From: Chlorobiota bacterium | GTDB taxonomy: Bacteria; Bacteroidota; Ignavibacteria; OLB7 | Direction of reading: 5' to 3' | Assembly: GCA_016788565.1 (NCBI GenBank) | Contig: JAEUSP010000088.1 | Coordinates: 82,459 to 146,458, forward strand | Length of the DNA: 64,000 bases | In this document: positions 24,967 to 34,846 of the stretch, piece by piece | Numbering within the stretch: position 1 is the first letter of the stretch | How the letters are laid out: every line of letters starts with the position of its first letter | The notes under the pieces: model-generated | Database searches by the model: none | What the model was told of the DNA's origin: nothing | Seen by the model: the letters and a program-made list of their open reading frames with translations, nothing else | Position numbers and translations under genes: made by a program

Positions 24967-27639
24967 TTACTCCCGCACCACCACCAACTCCCCGCGAGCT
25001 TCGCCACGAACGTGCAGCAGATACGTTCCTGCAGATAATCCTGAAAGGTCTATCACTTCCTCGCTTGCTCCTGCCGGCACCACAAACTGCCGCAGCTGCC
25101 GCCCAGAAAGATCATGCAAAACCAACTCACGTTCTCTGGAAATTGCGCGAGCCAACTCCACCCTAGCTCGGCGACTGACCGGGTTCGGAATAATCCGGAA
25201 ACCTCCTCCATCTGCAACTGGAGCATCATGCACTGCCAGTGCTGTTTGGGGAACCACGACTGTTCCGTACACATCGGCTACGCCATTGCGGTGGTCAATC
25301 CACACAACGAACAAGGAATCATTTTTGAAAATGGCGCGTGGGGTGGCGGTGAATGCGCTATCGCCACCAATGCGGGTGAGCGGGGTAACCTGACGCAAAT
25401 GCTTGTTCATCGTCAGCATCCACACTCCATTTTTCGCGCTGGTGAATAGTATTGCCAACCCTGAATCTTGAGGATTTTGGACAAAATAAACCCCATTAAA
25501 TTCTGCGTTCCCTCGCTGGATAGTTGCTGAATCCACCCATTGCACCGTTCCATTTTCTGTAAAACTAAATCGCTCCAAAAATCCCTTCGGTGTCCACCGT
25601 AGAAAATATGGGCCGAACAACCGCATTCCAGAGTAAGGGCCATCTGGATGAAGTTTTTGAGATCGGAGAAGAGAATCGTCTGTTTGGAGCAATAAATCTT
25701 GGTTTGACAGCAAGAAGAACAAGCTATCAGAAACTGGAAGAAGACTGGGGTTATCTGAAGAAGTAGGAGGGTTTGCGACGCGCCATTTTTGTTTTCCATT
25801 CAGATCAAATGATATGACAAATTTCTCAAGAGTGCGATATCCGGGGCTAATAAATCCAAATTGGATCAGAAAGTCTTTTGTTTCAGGATGCTGTGCCCAA
25901 GATATTAACTGGACATCAAGATTTTTGGTATTACTATCAATGCTCACAGGCTGTGTCCAGCCAGTATCGGTAGGAAATCGGAGATCAGTGCGGCGATAGG
26001 TTGAATCACCTTGTAGAGTTTTTTTTATCCATTGATATGTTGCTCCTGCTACACAACGATCACCCGACTGCATCACCGACCTACCGATTAGCGATTCTGA
26101 TGTCAGTATGGATTGAGAGGCAATGGAAGTATCGGGCAGCCCTCCCCATTGAACAAGTTCAGCAGTAGTATCAATACCACGACTAATCCAACCAAGAAAC
26201 ATATTTCTATTGCTTGTAGTCAATCCAATGTTCTCTTCAGAAATGTTTGTTCGGAGTATGGCGATTTTCGTTGATAACAACAGTTCCTTGTCGCCAATAT
26301 TAACTAGGATATTGCTCATCCAGCGATTGGCACCTACAATCCGTCGTGAAATTTCCTTATTCGTGAAAGTATTCAAGCATATCTGCCGATACTTATCAAT
26401 ATCGCTTGAATCAGTAATAACTACTTCGTTATTTCTGATGACATATAACAAGCTCCGAATACCCGATATGCTTTCATTAACACCACCTTTGAAGTTCCTC
26501 CAAGTATAATTATACTGTACTAAAAAAATTCGACTAAGCCCATCCCAAAAAATCACCTTCGTATTTATTGGCTCCATAGAAACACTTTGCGATGCGGATA
26601 AAACCCAGTAAGTCCAAATTGTTAGCGTTACATCATTATCAATCTTCCCATCTAAATTCACATGTGATTTAATGACAGAAAACTGAATTGGATCACCTGT
26701 TCCATAAGTCATTCCGCCACCTTTACTGTACATCACAAACAACGAATCATCTTCCCGGTATGGGAACACAGAATTGGGGGATATTTTTTCATTTATTTTG
26801 AATCGAACGATCTGCTCCGCCACCGTATCCAACACATTCCTGTATAACAGCAACGCCGTATCCCCTTCCACCGTTGTCATTACTCCATCTCCGCTTACAT
26901 GCCACTTCCCTCCAAACTTCGTTGACCAACTTCCCACGCCAATCTTCGCTCCGGTGCTGTCGAACAGCAACGGTACATCGTTCACTCGAAGCACTGCCGT
27001 CACACCGTTGCTAAACGGGCCCATCATGCCTGAAGCGCGACCGCTATCTAAAAAATCCCACTCCTTTGCTGGATAACCTATGCTGTCTATCCCCTGCATT
27101 AGAATGCCACCCGTTGCGCTCGTGTCGTTCCACAGCAGCCTCACCTTCCCGCCAGCATCCAACACCATTGCCCCTTGCCCGGGAAATTGCCATTCACTGA
27201 ACTTCCGCTCCGGCCCAAGTTTCCCCGATGTATCTACCGTCCGCATCCACACTCCCGAACCCTCCGCTCGACGATCCTTCCAGAATACCAGAAACCGACC
27301 CCCTACGGCAACCACCTGAACATATTCCCACGGACGAGCCGAATCCGAAGTCAGACGCTGCTGCGGGCCGGATAGCGCTGTGTCCTTCAGCAACTGCATC
27401 ACCAGCACTGGTAGCGCGCTATCGCCTACACGCTCGGTGGTGCCGAACACCGCCAACGACCACTCCCCCGATTGCACCCCCGATTGTATCTGTATCTCCG
27501 CCGGCAAAACCGGCTGCCACGGATCGTAGGAAAGGCGGATATCGCCCGATTGACTGCCCGATTGACTGCGGGCTGGCGAAGCCGCAACCAGGGAAACGAT
27601 GGCAAAGGCCACAGCAAGGAAGCATGAGCTGAGTCTCAT
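24967..27639 (-). CDS. T9SS-secreted protein with C-terminal sorting domain
   Basis: The ATG at 27639 gives an 890-residue product with a clear signal peptide (MRLSSCFLAVAFAIVSLVAA, cleavage after ARS). Further upstream sequence in the frame is not credible. The mature start has short SQSG repeats (SQSGSQSGD, then IQSGVQSGEW). The long middle part has blade-like segments with WKD and WND motifs (FLVFWKDRRAEGSGVW, VRLLWNDTSA, LFVVWIDHRNGVADVYG) suggesting a beta-propeller. The last 80 residues (FRIIPNPVSRRARVEL, LSGLSAGTYLLHVRGE) are a typical T9SS type A sorting domain. It is transcribed divergently from sprA, the gene for the T9SS translocon that would secrete it. The middle of the gene is AT-richer than its ends, which suggests mosaic origin. 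Confidence 0.85.
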   Translation of the reverse strand: MRLSSCFLAVAFAIVSLVAASPARSQSGSQSGDIRLSYDPWQPVLPAEIQIQSGVQSGEWSLAVFGTTERVGDSALPVLVMQLLKDTALSGPQQRLTSDSARPWEYVQVVAVGGRFLVFWKDRRAEGSGVWMRTVDTSGKLGPERKFSEWQFPGQGAMVLDAGGKVRLLWNDTSATGGILMQGIDSIGYPAKEWDFLDSGRASGMMGPFSNGVTAVLRVNDVPLLFDSTGAKIGVGSWSTKFGGKWHVSGDGVMTTVEGDTALLLYRNVLDTVAEQIVRFKINEKISPNSVFPYREDDSLFVMYSKGGGMTYGTGDPIQFSVIKSHVNLDGKIDNDVTLTIWTYWVLSASQSVSMEPINTKVIFWDGLSRIFLVQYNYTWRNFKGGVNESISGIRSLLYVIRNNEVVITDSSDIDKYRQICLNTFTNKEISRRIVGANRWMSNILVNIGDKELLLSTKIAILRTNISEENIGLTTSNRNMFLGWISRGIDTTAELVQWGGLPDTSIASQSILTSESLIGRSVMQSGDRCVAGATYQWIKKTLQGDSTYRRTDLRFPTDTGWTQPVSIDSNTKNLDVQLISWAQHPETKDFLIQFGFISPGYRTLEKFVISFDLNGKQKWRVANPPTSSDNPSLLPVSDSLFFLLSNQDLLLQTDDSLLRSQKLHPDGPYSGMRLFGPYFLRWTPKGFLERFSFTENGTVQWVDSATIQRGNAEFNGVYFVQNPQDSGLAILFTSAKNGVWMLTMNKHLRQVTPLTRIGGDSAFTATPRAIFKNDSLFVVWIDHRNGVADVYGTVVVPQTALAVHDAPVADGGGFRIIPNPVSRRARVELARAISRERELVLHDLSGRQLRQFVVPAGASEEVIDLSGLSAGTYLLHVRGEARGELVVVRE

Positions 27640-28097
27640 GGATGAACCTAAATAGTGGTACGTAGGAAGGAAATGTATGGCTGGCAAGAACGCAGCGGCT
27701 GCAATCCACCACCCAACCCAAGCGCAGAGTTTAAGTAGGCGTTGCGAAGATAGTGCCGGATTGCGCCGAAGGCAAGGGCAGAGAACCGGTACCCACACAA
27801 CAAAAGAAGCATCATCCCGCATTTTTTCCCTTGCTCAAGGCCGGAAGTCGGCATATCATTGCAGCCGTTTCCCTATCTCCCGTTTTTGCAACCGATCCAA
27901 CCGAAACTATCGAGAGTAAGCAGTTACCCGTTACAAGCCACGTTGGCAGCGTACTTCCGGAAACCACAGCTAACATTCCGAGATGACTTGGAGTGTTGCC
28001 TGTCACGGTGCTTCGCTTCATATTTGCCAACTTTTCACTTCTACGAATGCCGTAGCCCCCTTTTGCTGGGGTGCTGTTTGGCCGTTGCTTCTGAACA
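27640..28097. other. Divergent intergenic region upstream of sprA
   Basis: This 458-bp stretch lies between the start of the minus-strand T9SS cargo gene and the start of sprA. Frames that cross it have no recognisable domain. I see no strong palindrome or repeat. It should hold the promoters of both genes, but I cannot place them with confidence. Confidence 0.6.
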
Positions 28098-31000
28098 ATG
28101 GGTGCTGTCTTGACCAATTTCCGACGAACCTCCGGGTTCCTGTTCATTCTTGCATTGCTGATGCTCCTTGCGGCGGCCGCTCCGGTTGCTGCACAGGACT
28201 CCACCGGGCGTGCCTCCACCCCAACCACCGTTACCCCGCGCACCCAAAGCTCTCCGTTCACCGACCCATTCCCCTTTGAAGCCTACCAGCATTACGTTGA
28301 GTTCGACTCGGTGGAGAACCTTGTGCGAATCCGCGAAACTCTGTTCGGCCAGCCGATTGGCCAGCCACTGACTCTGACGCTGGATCAATACATTGCCGAA
28401 CGCCAAAAATCGCTGGAACGCCAGATGTGGGATCAGCGGCTGAAACGCTACTCGGTGGATAGCGCGGCATTAGCCAGCGCAAAATCCCCCGACACCACCG
28501 CAAAGGAGAAAGACCTTGCCGACATTGTTGGATTGCCGAAGGAGATCAAAATTCCAATCCCGCAAAACCCACTGTTTTCCATTTTTGGCGAGCCTACCGT
28601 CAGCATCAATGTGAACGGCAGCGTGAACGTGAGCGCGGGGTGGCAATGGGACAACAACAACCTTACCAGCATCAACGCGCTGGGGACAACGCAGTCGGCC
28701 CCGTTCTTCAATCAGAACATCCAGGTGGCGGTTAGCGGGAAGGTTGGCGATAAGCTGAAACTGAACGCAGATTTCGACACACAACGCGCGCTGGATATCG
28801 AGAACCAGTTGAAGATCAGTTTTGGCGGCGGCCCGGCAAGCGACGACGACATCATCCAGTCGGTGGAAGCGGGGAACGTCAGTTTGCAAACGCCAAGCCA
28901 ATTGGTGGGAAGCGCGCAAGCACTGTTTGGGGTGAAATCCAGCTTCAAGTTTGGGAAGCTGTTCCTGACTGCACTGGCATCGCAGAAACGGGGCGAACGG
29001 AAAACCGTCAGCGTCAGTGGTGGCTCGGTGAAAACCAAAATATCGCTGAAGCCCTACGACTACGCCCCCAACCACTTCTGGTTAGACACCGCCTACCGGA
29101 ATTTCTACGACCGCTACTACGCCAACCAGCCGCCAGCCGCAACGCCAGATATGGCCCCCTGGAACATGACCGACATCGAAGTCTATGAGCAGGTAAAGGA
29201 TGGCTCAATCCCCTCACAGTTCAAAGCAATCGCCTACGCCGATCTTCCCCCGGTTGGCCCAAGCGGGCGGTACGATGCTGCATTCCGGCAACTGAGCGCA
29301 AACACGGTTTCCGGCGAAGTTCAGCCGGCATCGTTTATCAAGCTGGAGCAAGGGAGGCATTTTGAGTACGACCGCCAGCTTGGCACACTCACCATCAAGA
29401 CTCTGCAGCGGGATAAAATCTACGCCGTGGCATTCAAGACCAGCGGGCGCGGAACCTACGGTGAGTTCAGCAACACCCGCGGCGACTCCACCGAGGTTGG
29501 CGTGCTTCGGCTGATTTACGTGAGCAACCTTCAGCCAGGCTTCAAAACCTTGTGGACGCGGCAGATGAAGAACATCTACCAACTGCAAGGGGTGCGGAAC
29601 ATTGACTTGGGGAACTCCACCATCACCATCAGCTACGGCGTTCCCCCCGACACCAACGAAGTCCTGAAAGTCAGTGGCAATCCACGGCTGGTTGAAGTGC
29701 TGGGCGTGGACCGCACCAACAGCTCCAACCAATCGGTCCCCGATGGCGAGTTCGACATCCGCACGCCTTACTTCTTTGATCCAGTACGGGGTGAGATCAC
29801 CTTCCCCAGCACCGAGCCGTTCCGCAAAGGGCTGCGCGAATCGCCGAAGCTGGCGGGGAATGCCGAGCAGTTCGTCATCAACTCCATCTATGACCAAACC
29901 CGCGAGGAAGCCCAGCAGCAGGACACCCGCGTTGGCCGCTACACGATTGGCGGCGAGATTGCCGGAAGCGGCGGCAACAAAATCAACCTGGGGGTGATTA
30001 ACCTTGCCCGCAACTCCATCAAGGTTTCGGCCAACGGCGAGATGCTGACCGAAGGGCTGGATTACCGCGTGGATGAAGTCTTCGGCGAAGTCACGCTTCT
30101 TTCCCCAAAAGCCAACAGTGCCACCGGGAATATCCAAGTGGAGTTCGAGCAGAACGACTTCTTCACCATTGCCCAAAAAACCTTGCTTGGGCTGCGGGCC
30201 GATTATGACCTGCTGAACAAGCGGAATATCAAGTCCAAGCTGGGGATGACGATGATGCAGTACAGCCAATCGCTCCCCACCAACAAAGTGCAGATTTACA
30301 GCGGCGAAGAACCGGTCACCAACCTTGCCGTTGGCTTCGATGGCTGGGTGGATTTCCGCGCTCCGTTCCTCACCAAAGCCATTGACGCGCTCCCCTTTTT
30401 CAGCACCACCGAGGCCTCGAACATCAAAATTGGTGGCGAGATTGCCGCAATCATCAGCAACCCAAACAACAAGGAAAGTTTGGTGCAAAGCGATGCCGGA
30501 AAAGGGGCCGCCTACATTGACGATTTTGAATCGGGAGCAAAGCGGCAGATTCAGCTTGGGATCAACTACACCCTGTGGCATCACTCCAGCGCGCCGCTGG
30601 ACCCGCAGCTTGGCCCCGACGACACCGCCCGCGTGGCGAACCGCTCCCTGTTCTACTGGTACAACCGCCAGCCGGCCAACGAGGATGTGAAGAACATCTG
30701 GCCGAACCGCGACGTTGGGACCTACTCCCAAAAAGCCTCCATTCTGGATGTGGTGATCGAGCCAGATTCCCGCGGCATCTACAACCCAAATTTGAACTAC
30801 GAGAACAACGTCCCGCGCGACAAAGCCTGGGGCGGCATGATGCGAAGCCTCTCCTTTTTCACCACCAACTTGAACGAGGAGAACATTGACTACATCGAGA
30901 TTACTCTGCGCGCCGATGAGTTCGACCCGAACAACACCGAAGTCTATCTGGATTTGGGGCAGATCAGCGAAGACGTGATCCCCAATTTGGATCTGGACAC

Positions 31001-34000
31001 CGAAGACGGCGCGACCGCAAACAACACACAGCAAGATGACGTGTTGAACGAAGGGGAAGACATCGGCATTGACCGGCTGAACGACGAGGGGGAACGCGCC
31101 AAGTTCGACGGAAACGAAACCGACCCCGCACGCGACAATTTCCAGTTCGACAAGTACGGCAGCAATTTTTGGGAAGACTACCGCAGGGTGAACGGCTTGG
31201 AGGGAAACCAGGGGCGCGAAAGCGGGCCGTTCCCCGATGCCGAGGACCTGAACGGCAACAAAAGTTTGGATCTTGACAACAGCTATTTTCGCTACAAGAT
31301 CAACCTGGACAACGACGCGACCCGAAACCCACAAATCGTTGGCGGCGGCGATAATCCGAACGGGTGGCGGCAATACCGAATCCCGCTCCGCACCGGATTC
31401 CAGAAAATTGGGAACCCGTCGTTCAGCAACGTCCAGTTTGCGCGAGTGATTGTCAAAAGCCCATCGCGGGCAAGGATTCGGTTTGCGGAGTTCAACATGG
31501 TGGGAAGCGACTGGCGCAACGCCGACATCGCCATTGGCGACAGCACCCGCGACCCCAAACTGGATGTCTCCTTTGTGAACCTTGAAGACAACAGCGGCCC
31601 CCCCGATTTCTACACCGTCCCCCCCGGCGTGGATCGCGAGCGTGAGTACAGCACCGACATTCTGAAGAACGAGCAGTCGTTGGCCGTGCGGGTGCAAGAT
31701 TTGGAGCGTGGGGAATCGCGCTCGGCAGTGCGGGTGCGGCCGCGCGCGTTCGATATGTTCAACTACAAAAAAATGCGCTTCTTCTTTCACGGAAGCGGCG
31801 ACATGGATGCCGAACAAGAACCCGGGCAGCCGGCAAAAGTGGTGGCATTCATCCGGTTTGGCTGGGACAGCACCAACTACTACGAGTACCGCGTGCCGCT
31901 GCTTCGCGATTGGCATGAGTACACCGTGGATTTCGGGGACCTTGCGGCAATCAAGCAGCAGGCAGCAACCACCGTTGGCGGGGTGCAGTTCTTCCCCGTC
32001 CCCGGGCAGCCAACCGCACAGTTCGCGCTCCGCGGAATGCCCTCGCTGACACGCATCCAATTCATTTCCTTTGGGGTGGAGAATAACGCCTACCCGGGCG
32101 CGCTCACAACCACGATGTGGGTGGATGAGCTTCGGGCGGTGGAGGCCGAGGACGAAACCGATTGGGCCGCCACATTCCAAGCCAACACCAAGCTGGCCGA
32201 CTTGGGAACCGTGAACTACAACTTCAGCCGCACCAACCCGAACTTCCACCGGTTGGAGGATCGTTTCGGCAACCGCGTGGAGGCCACAAACCACGCAACC
32301 AACATCAGCCTTGCCTTCGATAAATTCATGCCGACGGCACTGAAAGGGACCACACTACCGTTCACCTACAACCACGTTGAGAAGATTGAGAAGCCGCGCT
32401 ACGTCAGCGAATCGGATGTTGAGGTGGAAGCCGCTGCCGAGCGGATCGTCAGCGATGGCGGGGCCGACCCCGCCGCCGCGCAACGCCGCGCCGATAGCTT
32501 GCGAACCGCCACCCAAACGTTGGTTGTGCAGGATGCTTTCAGCTTCGCCAACGTAGCTCCAAAATTCCCGGGAACGGCGTGGTACGTGCGCGACATCTTC
32601 AATCGTTTCCAATTCGGCTACGACTACAACCAAACCCGCAGCCGCAGCCCGCTGATTGAGCAGCGATTCGAGTGGCAATGGAAATTCCGTGGGCAGTACA
32701 GCACCAGCATCCCGCAGAACTTCGACGTGAAGCCACTGACCTTCCTGGGTGATGTTCCGGTGCTCAGTTTCTTCAAAGATTACAAGATCAACATGCTCCC
32801 CACCAGCCTCACGTTCAAAACGGACGTGACGCGCGGGCGCACCACCGAGCAACTGCGTGGGCTGGAAAGCCCAAGCCCAGTGATTCGGGAGTTCGGGACC
32901 TTCCGGAACGCAAACTTCCGCTGGCCGATGACCGACAACGGGTTGCTGAACATCAGCACCGAGTACAACCTGGATGTGTACGGCTCACTTACCGATGTTG
33001 AGCTTGGCACCGACGGCAAACAACGCACCGGCGGGGAAATCGCCAGCGACCTGTTTTTCAACGATGGACGGCTGTTCAATTTTGGGCGAGATTATGAGAT
33101 GAAGCAGGTGTTCAACTTCAACGGCCGCCCGCGCATCCCCTACCTGAACACCGCACGCTACAAGGTGGAGTACGGGTGGCAAGATCAACTGAACCCAACC
33201 ATCACCACCGGCAGCTTCACCAAGCGCGCCAACTGGAACAGCCAAGCCACGCTTGGCCTGGAGTTTCCGCTGAAGCAGATTGGCAACACCCTGTGGGGCG
33301 CGCCCCCCAACGGCCTGCCCGACACCGCCAGCGAAAGCACAATCGCAAGCGTGCTGCGCTACCTGATAAAAATTCCATTTTTGGAGTTCGACCGCCTGAC
33401 GATCACCTACAGCCAAAACAACAGCAGTAAGAACGATGGCGTGTTGGGGGCAACCGGTATCTCCAATTTCTGGGGCCGCTCCCTTTTCCTCCGTTCCGAG
33501 TCGCCAAATTTTGGCCCGGGAACCGCCTACCAGCTTGGCCTAACCGACGACCCACACTCCAAACTGAACTTTGGATTGAAGTCCGCCTTCCCGTTCATCA
33601 GCGTGGAGAAGGAGGCGGGATTGCGCGCACCAAATATCTACGTGCAAGATCAGTTCACGCAGGAAAACAACCTTCAGGGGAGCACGTCGCGGACGTTGTG
33701 GCCGGGGGCATCGCTGAACCTGAACTGGAACACCAAATGGGGCTTGAACCAGAACACCACCATCACCACCGACGGTGATGGAATCGTGACACAGGGGGAT
33801 GTGCTTTCCACGTTCAACCGCTCGCGCAGCTACCTCAGCTTGCCCGATTGGCTCATCTTCAGCGCGTTCGATAACGACATCGAGGGGGTTGTGGATGAGT
33901 ACGCACGGCGGAAAGGTGAGCTTCCGGTTCCGCAGCTTCCGGCAAACCCAACCGGGGCCGACTCCATCGCCTACGGCCAAGCCACCGTGGCCTACAACAA

Positions 34001-34739
34001 GCAGCTCACCTCCATCCTTTCCGAGACGTTCGAGCAACAGCTGGAGGCGTTGAACTGGCTGCCGGGGAACATCGGGAAATATCTGCCCCGCGTTAACTGG
34101 CAGTTCACCTGGAACGGACTGGAGAAATTGCCGTTCTTTGATGGCTGGTTAGCAAGCGCGTCGTTCCGGCACACCTACACCGGAAAATTCACCTACAACT
34201 ACCGTGTAACCCCGGATGGTGAAATTCCCGAAACACAAACCGTCACGCGGGGATTTTCGCCGCTGGCGCAGTTGAACCTGACCGGAAAAGATGACGTGTT
34301 TGGCGGAAGCGCGACCGGCTCAATCAGCTACAACACCACCACCGATTTTGTGCTGGTGACGGCTGCCCGCTCGGAAATCAGCAAGGAAGTGAAGAACGAG
34401 GCGACGATGCAACTCAACTACCGCAAACGCGGCTTCAGCTTCCCGCTGTTCGGCTTGAAATTGCAGAACGAAATTGAGTTCCAAACCAATTTCAGCTACT
34501 CGCGGAATAACCGCAAGCGGTTCAACCTCACCGACTTCAAGCCGGAAGGGAACAACAACGGCTCCACAAAAATTAGCTTCCGCCCAAGCGTTCGTTACTC
34601 CATCAGCAATGCGGTGGATGGGCTGGCATTTATCAGCTACGACGCAACAATTCCCGACGACGAAGGCTCGCGCGAGATTAGCCGAAGCACCACAAAAGTG
34701 GGAATTGAAATTCGGCTAAGAATTTCCGGCGGGCGATAA
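28098..34739 (+). CDS. sprA: T9SS outer-membrane translocon protein SprA
   Basis: At 2213 residues this is in the size range of SprA (Sov), the giant outer-membrane barrel through which type IX cargo leaves the cell. A signal peptide (FLFILALLMLLAAAAPVAAQ) is followed by QNPLFSIFGEPTVSINVNGS, a SprA-like opening. Next come GDKLKLNADFDTQ and repeated KINLGVI/VEFEQNDFFTIAQKTLLGLRADYDL segments, and an Asp/Asn-rich region with LDLDNSYFRY. A very long C-terminal series of amphipathic strands rich in Tyr, Phe and Asn follows (FNFNGRPRIPYLNTARYKVEY, FSYSRNNRKRFNLTDF). The adjacent and later T9SS cargo genes fit. The other core components (PorV, Plug, GldK-N, PorU) are not in this window. Confidence 0.93.
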   Translation: MGAVLTNFRRTSGFLFILALLMLLAAAAPVAAQDSTGRASTPTTVTPRTQSSPFTDPFPFEAYQHYVEFDSVENLVRIRETLFGQPIGQPLTLTLDQYIAERQKSLERQMWDQRLKRYSVDSAALASAKSPDTTAKEKDLADIVGLPKEIKIPIPQNPLFSIFGEPTVSINVNGSVNVSAGWQWDNNNLTSINALGTTQSAPFFNQNIQVAVSGKVGDKLKLNADFDTQRALDIENQLKISFGGGPASDDDIIQSVEAGNVSLQTPSQLVGSAQALFGVKSSFKFGKLFLTALASQKRGERKTVSVSGGSVKTKISLKPYDYAPNHFWLDTAYRNFYDRYYANQPPAATPDMAPWNMTDIEVYEQVKDGSIPSQFKAIAYADLPPVGPSGRYDAAFRQLSANTVSGEVQPASFIKLEQGRHFEYDRQLGTLTIKTLQRDKIYAVAFKTSGRGTYGEFSNTRGDSTEVGVLRLIYVSNLQPGFKTLWTRQMKNIYQLQGVRNIDLGNSTITISYGVPPDTNEVLKVSGNPRLVEVLGVDRTNSSNQSVPDGEFDIRTPYFFDPVRGEITFPSTEPFRKGLRESPKLAGNAEQFVINSIYDQTREEAQQQDTRVGRYTIGGEIAGSGGNKINLGVINLARNSIKVSANGEMLTEGLDYRVDEVFGEVTLLSPKANSATGNIQVEFEQNDFFTIAQKTLLGLRADYDLLNKRNIKSKLGMTMMQYSQSLPTNKVQIYSGEEPVTNLAVGFDGWVDFRAPFLTKAIDALPFFSTTEASNIKIGGEIAAIISNPNNKESLVQSDAGKGAAYIDDFESGAKRQIQLGINYTLWHHSSAPLDPQLGPDDTARVANRSLFYWYNRQPANEDVKNIWPNRDVGTYSQKASILDVVIEPDSRGIYNPNLNYENNVPRDKAWGGMMRSLSFFTTNLNEENIDYIEITLRADEFDPNNTEVYLDLGQISEDVIPNLDLDTEDGATANNTQQDDVLNEGEDIGIDRLNDEGERAKFDGNETDPARDNFQFDKYGSNFWEDYRRVNGLEGNQGRESGPFPDAEDLNGNKSLDLDNSYFRYKINLDNDATRNPQIVGGGDNPNGWRQYRIPLRTGFQKIGNPSFSNVQFARVIVKSPSRARIRFAEFNMVGSDWRNADIAIGDSTRDPKLDVSFVNLEDNSGPPDFYTVPPGVDREREYSTDILKNEQSLAVRVQDLERGESRSAVRVRPRAFDMFNYKKMRFFFHGSGDMDAEQEPGQPAKVVAFIRFGWDSTNYYEYRVPLLRDWHEYTVDFGDLAAIKQQAATTVGGVQFFPVPGQPTAQFALRGMPSLTRIQFISFGVENNAYPGALTTTMWVDELRAVEAEDETDWAATFQANTKLADLGTVNYNFSRTNPNFHRLEDRFGNRVEATNHATNISLAFDKFMPTALKGTTLPFTYNHVEKIEKPRYVSESDVEVEAAAERIVSDGGADPAAAQRRADSLRTATQTLVVQDAFSFANVAPKFPGTAWYVRDIFNRFQFGYDYNQTRSRSPLIEQRFEWQWKFRGQYSTSIPQNFDVKPLTFLGDVPVLSFFKDYKINMLPTSLTFKTDVTRGRTTEQLRGLESPSPVIREFGTFRNANFRWPMTDNGLLNISTEYNLDVYGSLTDVELGTDGKQRTGGEIASDLFFNDGRLFNFGRDYEMKQVFNFNGRPRIPYLNTARYKVEYGWQDQLNPTITTGSFTKRANWNSQATLGLEFPLKQIGNTLWGAPPNGLPDTASESTIASVLRYLIKIPFLEFDRLTITYSQNNSSKNDGVLGATGISNFWGRSLFLRSESPNFGPGTAYQLGLTDDPHSKLNFGLKSAFPFISVEKEAGLRAPNIYVQDQFTQENNLQGSTSRTLWPGASLNLNWNTKWGLNQNTTITTDGDGIVTQGDVLSTFNRSRSYLSLPDWLIFSAFDNDIEGVVDEYARRKGELPVPQLPANPTGADSIAYGQATVAYNKQLTSILSETFEQQLEALNWLPGNIGKYLPRVNWQFTWNGLEKLPFFDGWLASASFRHTYTGKFTYNYRVTPDGEIPETQTVTRGFSPLAQLNLTGKDDVFGGSATGSISYNTTTDFVLVTAARSEISKEVKNEATMQLNYRKRGFSFPLFGLKLQNEIEFQTNFSYSRNNRKRFNLTDFKPEGNNNGSTKISFRPSVRYSISNAVDGLAFISYDATIPDDEGSREISRSTTKVGIEIRLRISGGR

Positions 34740-34778
34740 ATCGGTGAGTAAAAAAATAATTAGGGAGAGAGGAGAGCA

Positions 34779-34810
34779 ACAAGGCCGAAGCAGAAATGCT
34801 TCGGCCTTGT
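34779..34810. terminator. Intrinsic terminator after sprA
   Basis: A perfect 14-bp stem (34779-34792 with 34797-34810) closes a GAAA tetraloop and is followed by GAATTTTG. It lies between the convergent ends of sprA (34739) and the helical-repeat gene (34847) and may serve both. Confidence 0.85.
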
Positions 34811-34846
34811 GAATTTTGTGGAGAGCCTATCTGCTGATTTTTCAAG

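Noticed and set aside
29214..32294. Long minus-strand frame of 1026 codons opposite sprA
   Set aside because: It is the complement of the strongly coding sprA gene. Its product is rich in His, Val and Gly with no domain or signal, as expected from a GC-rich shadow frame.
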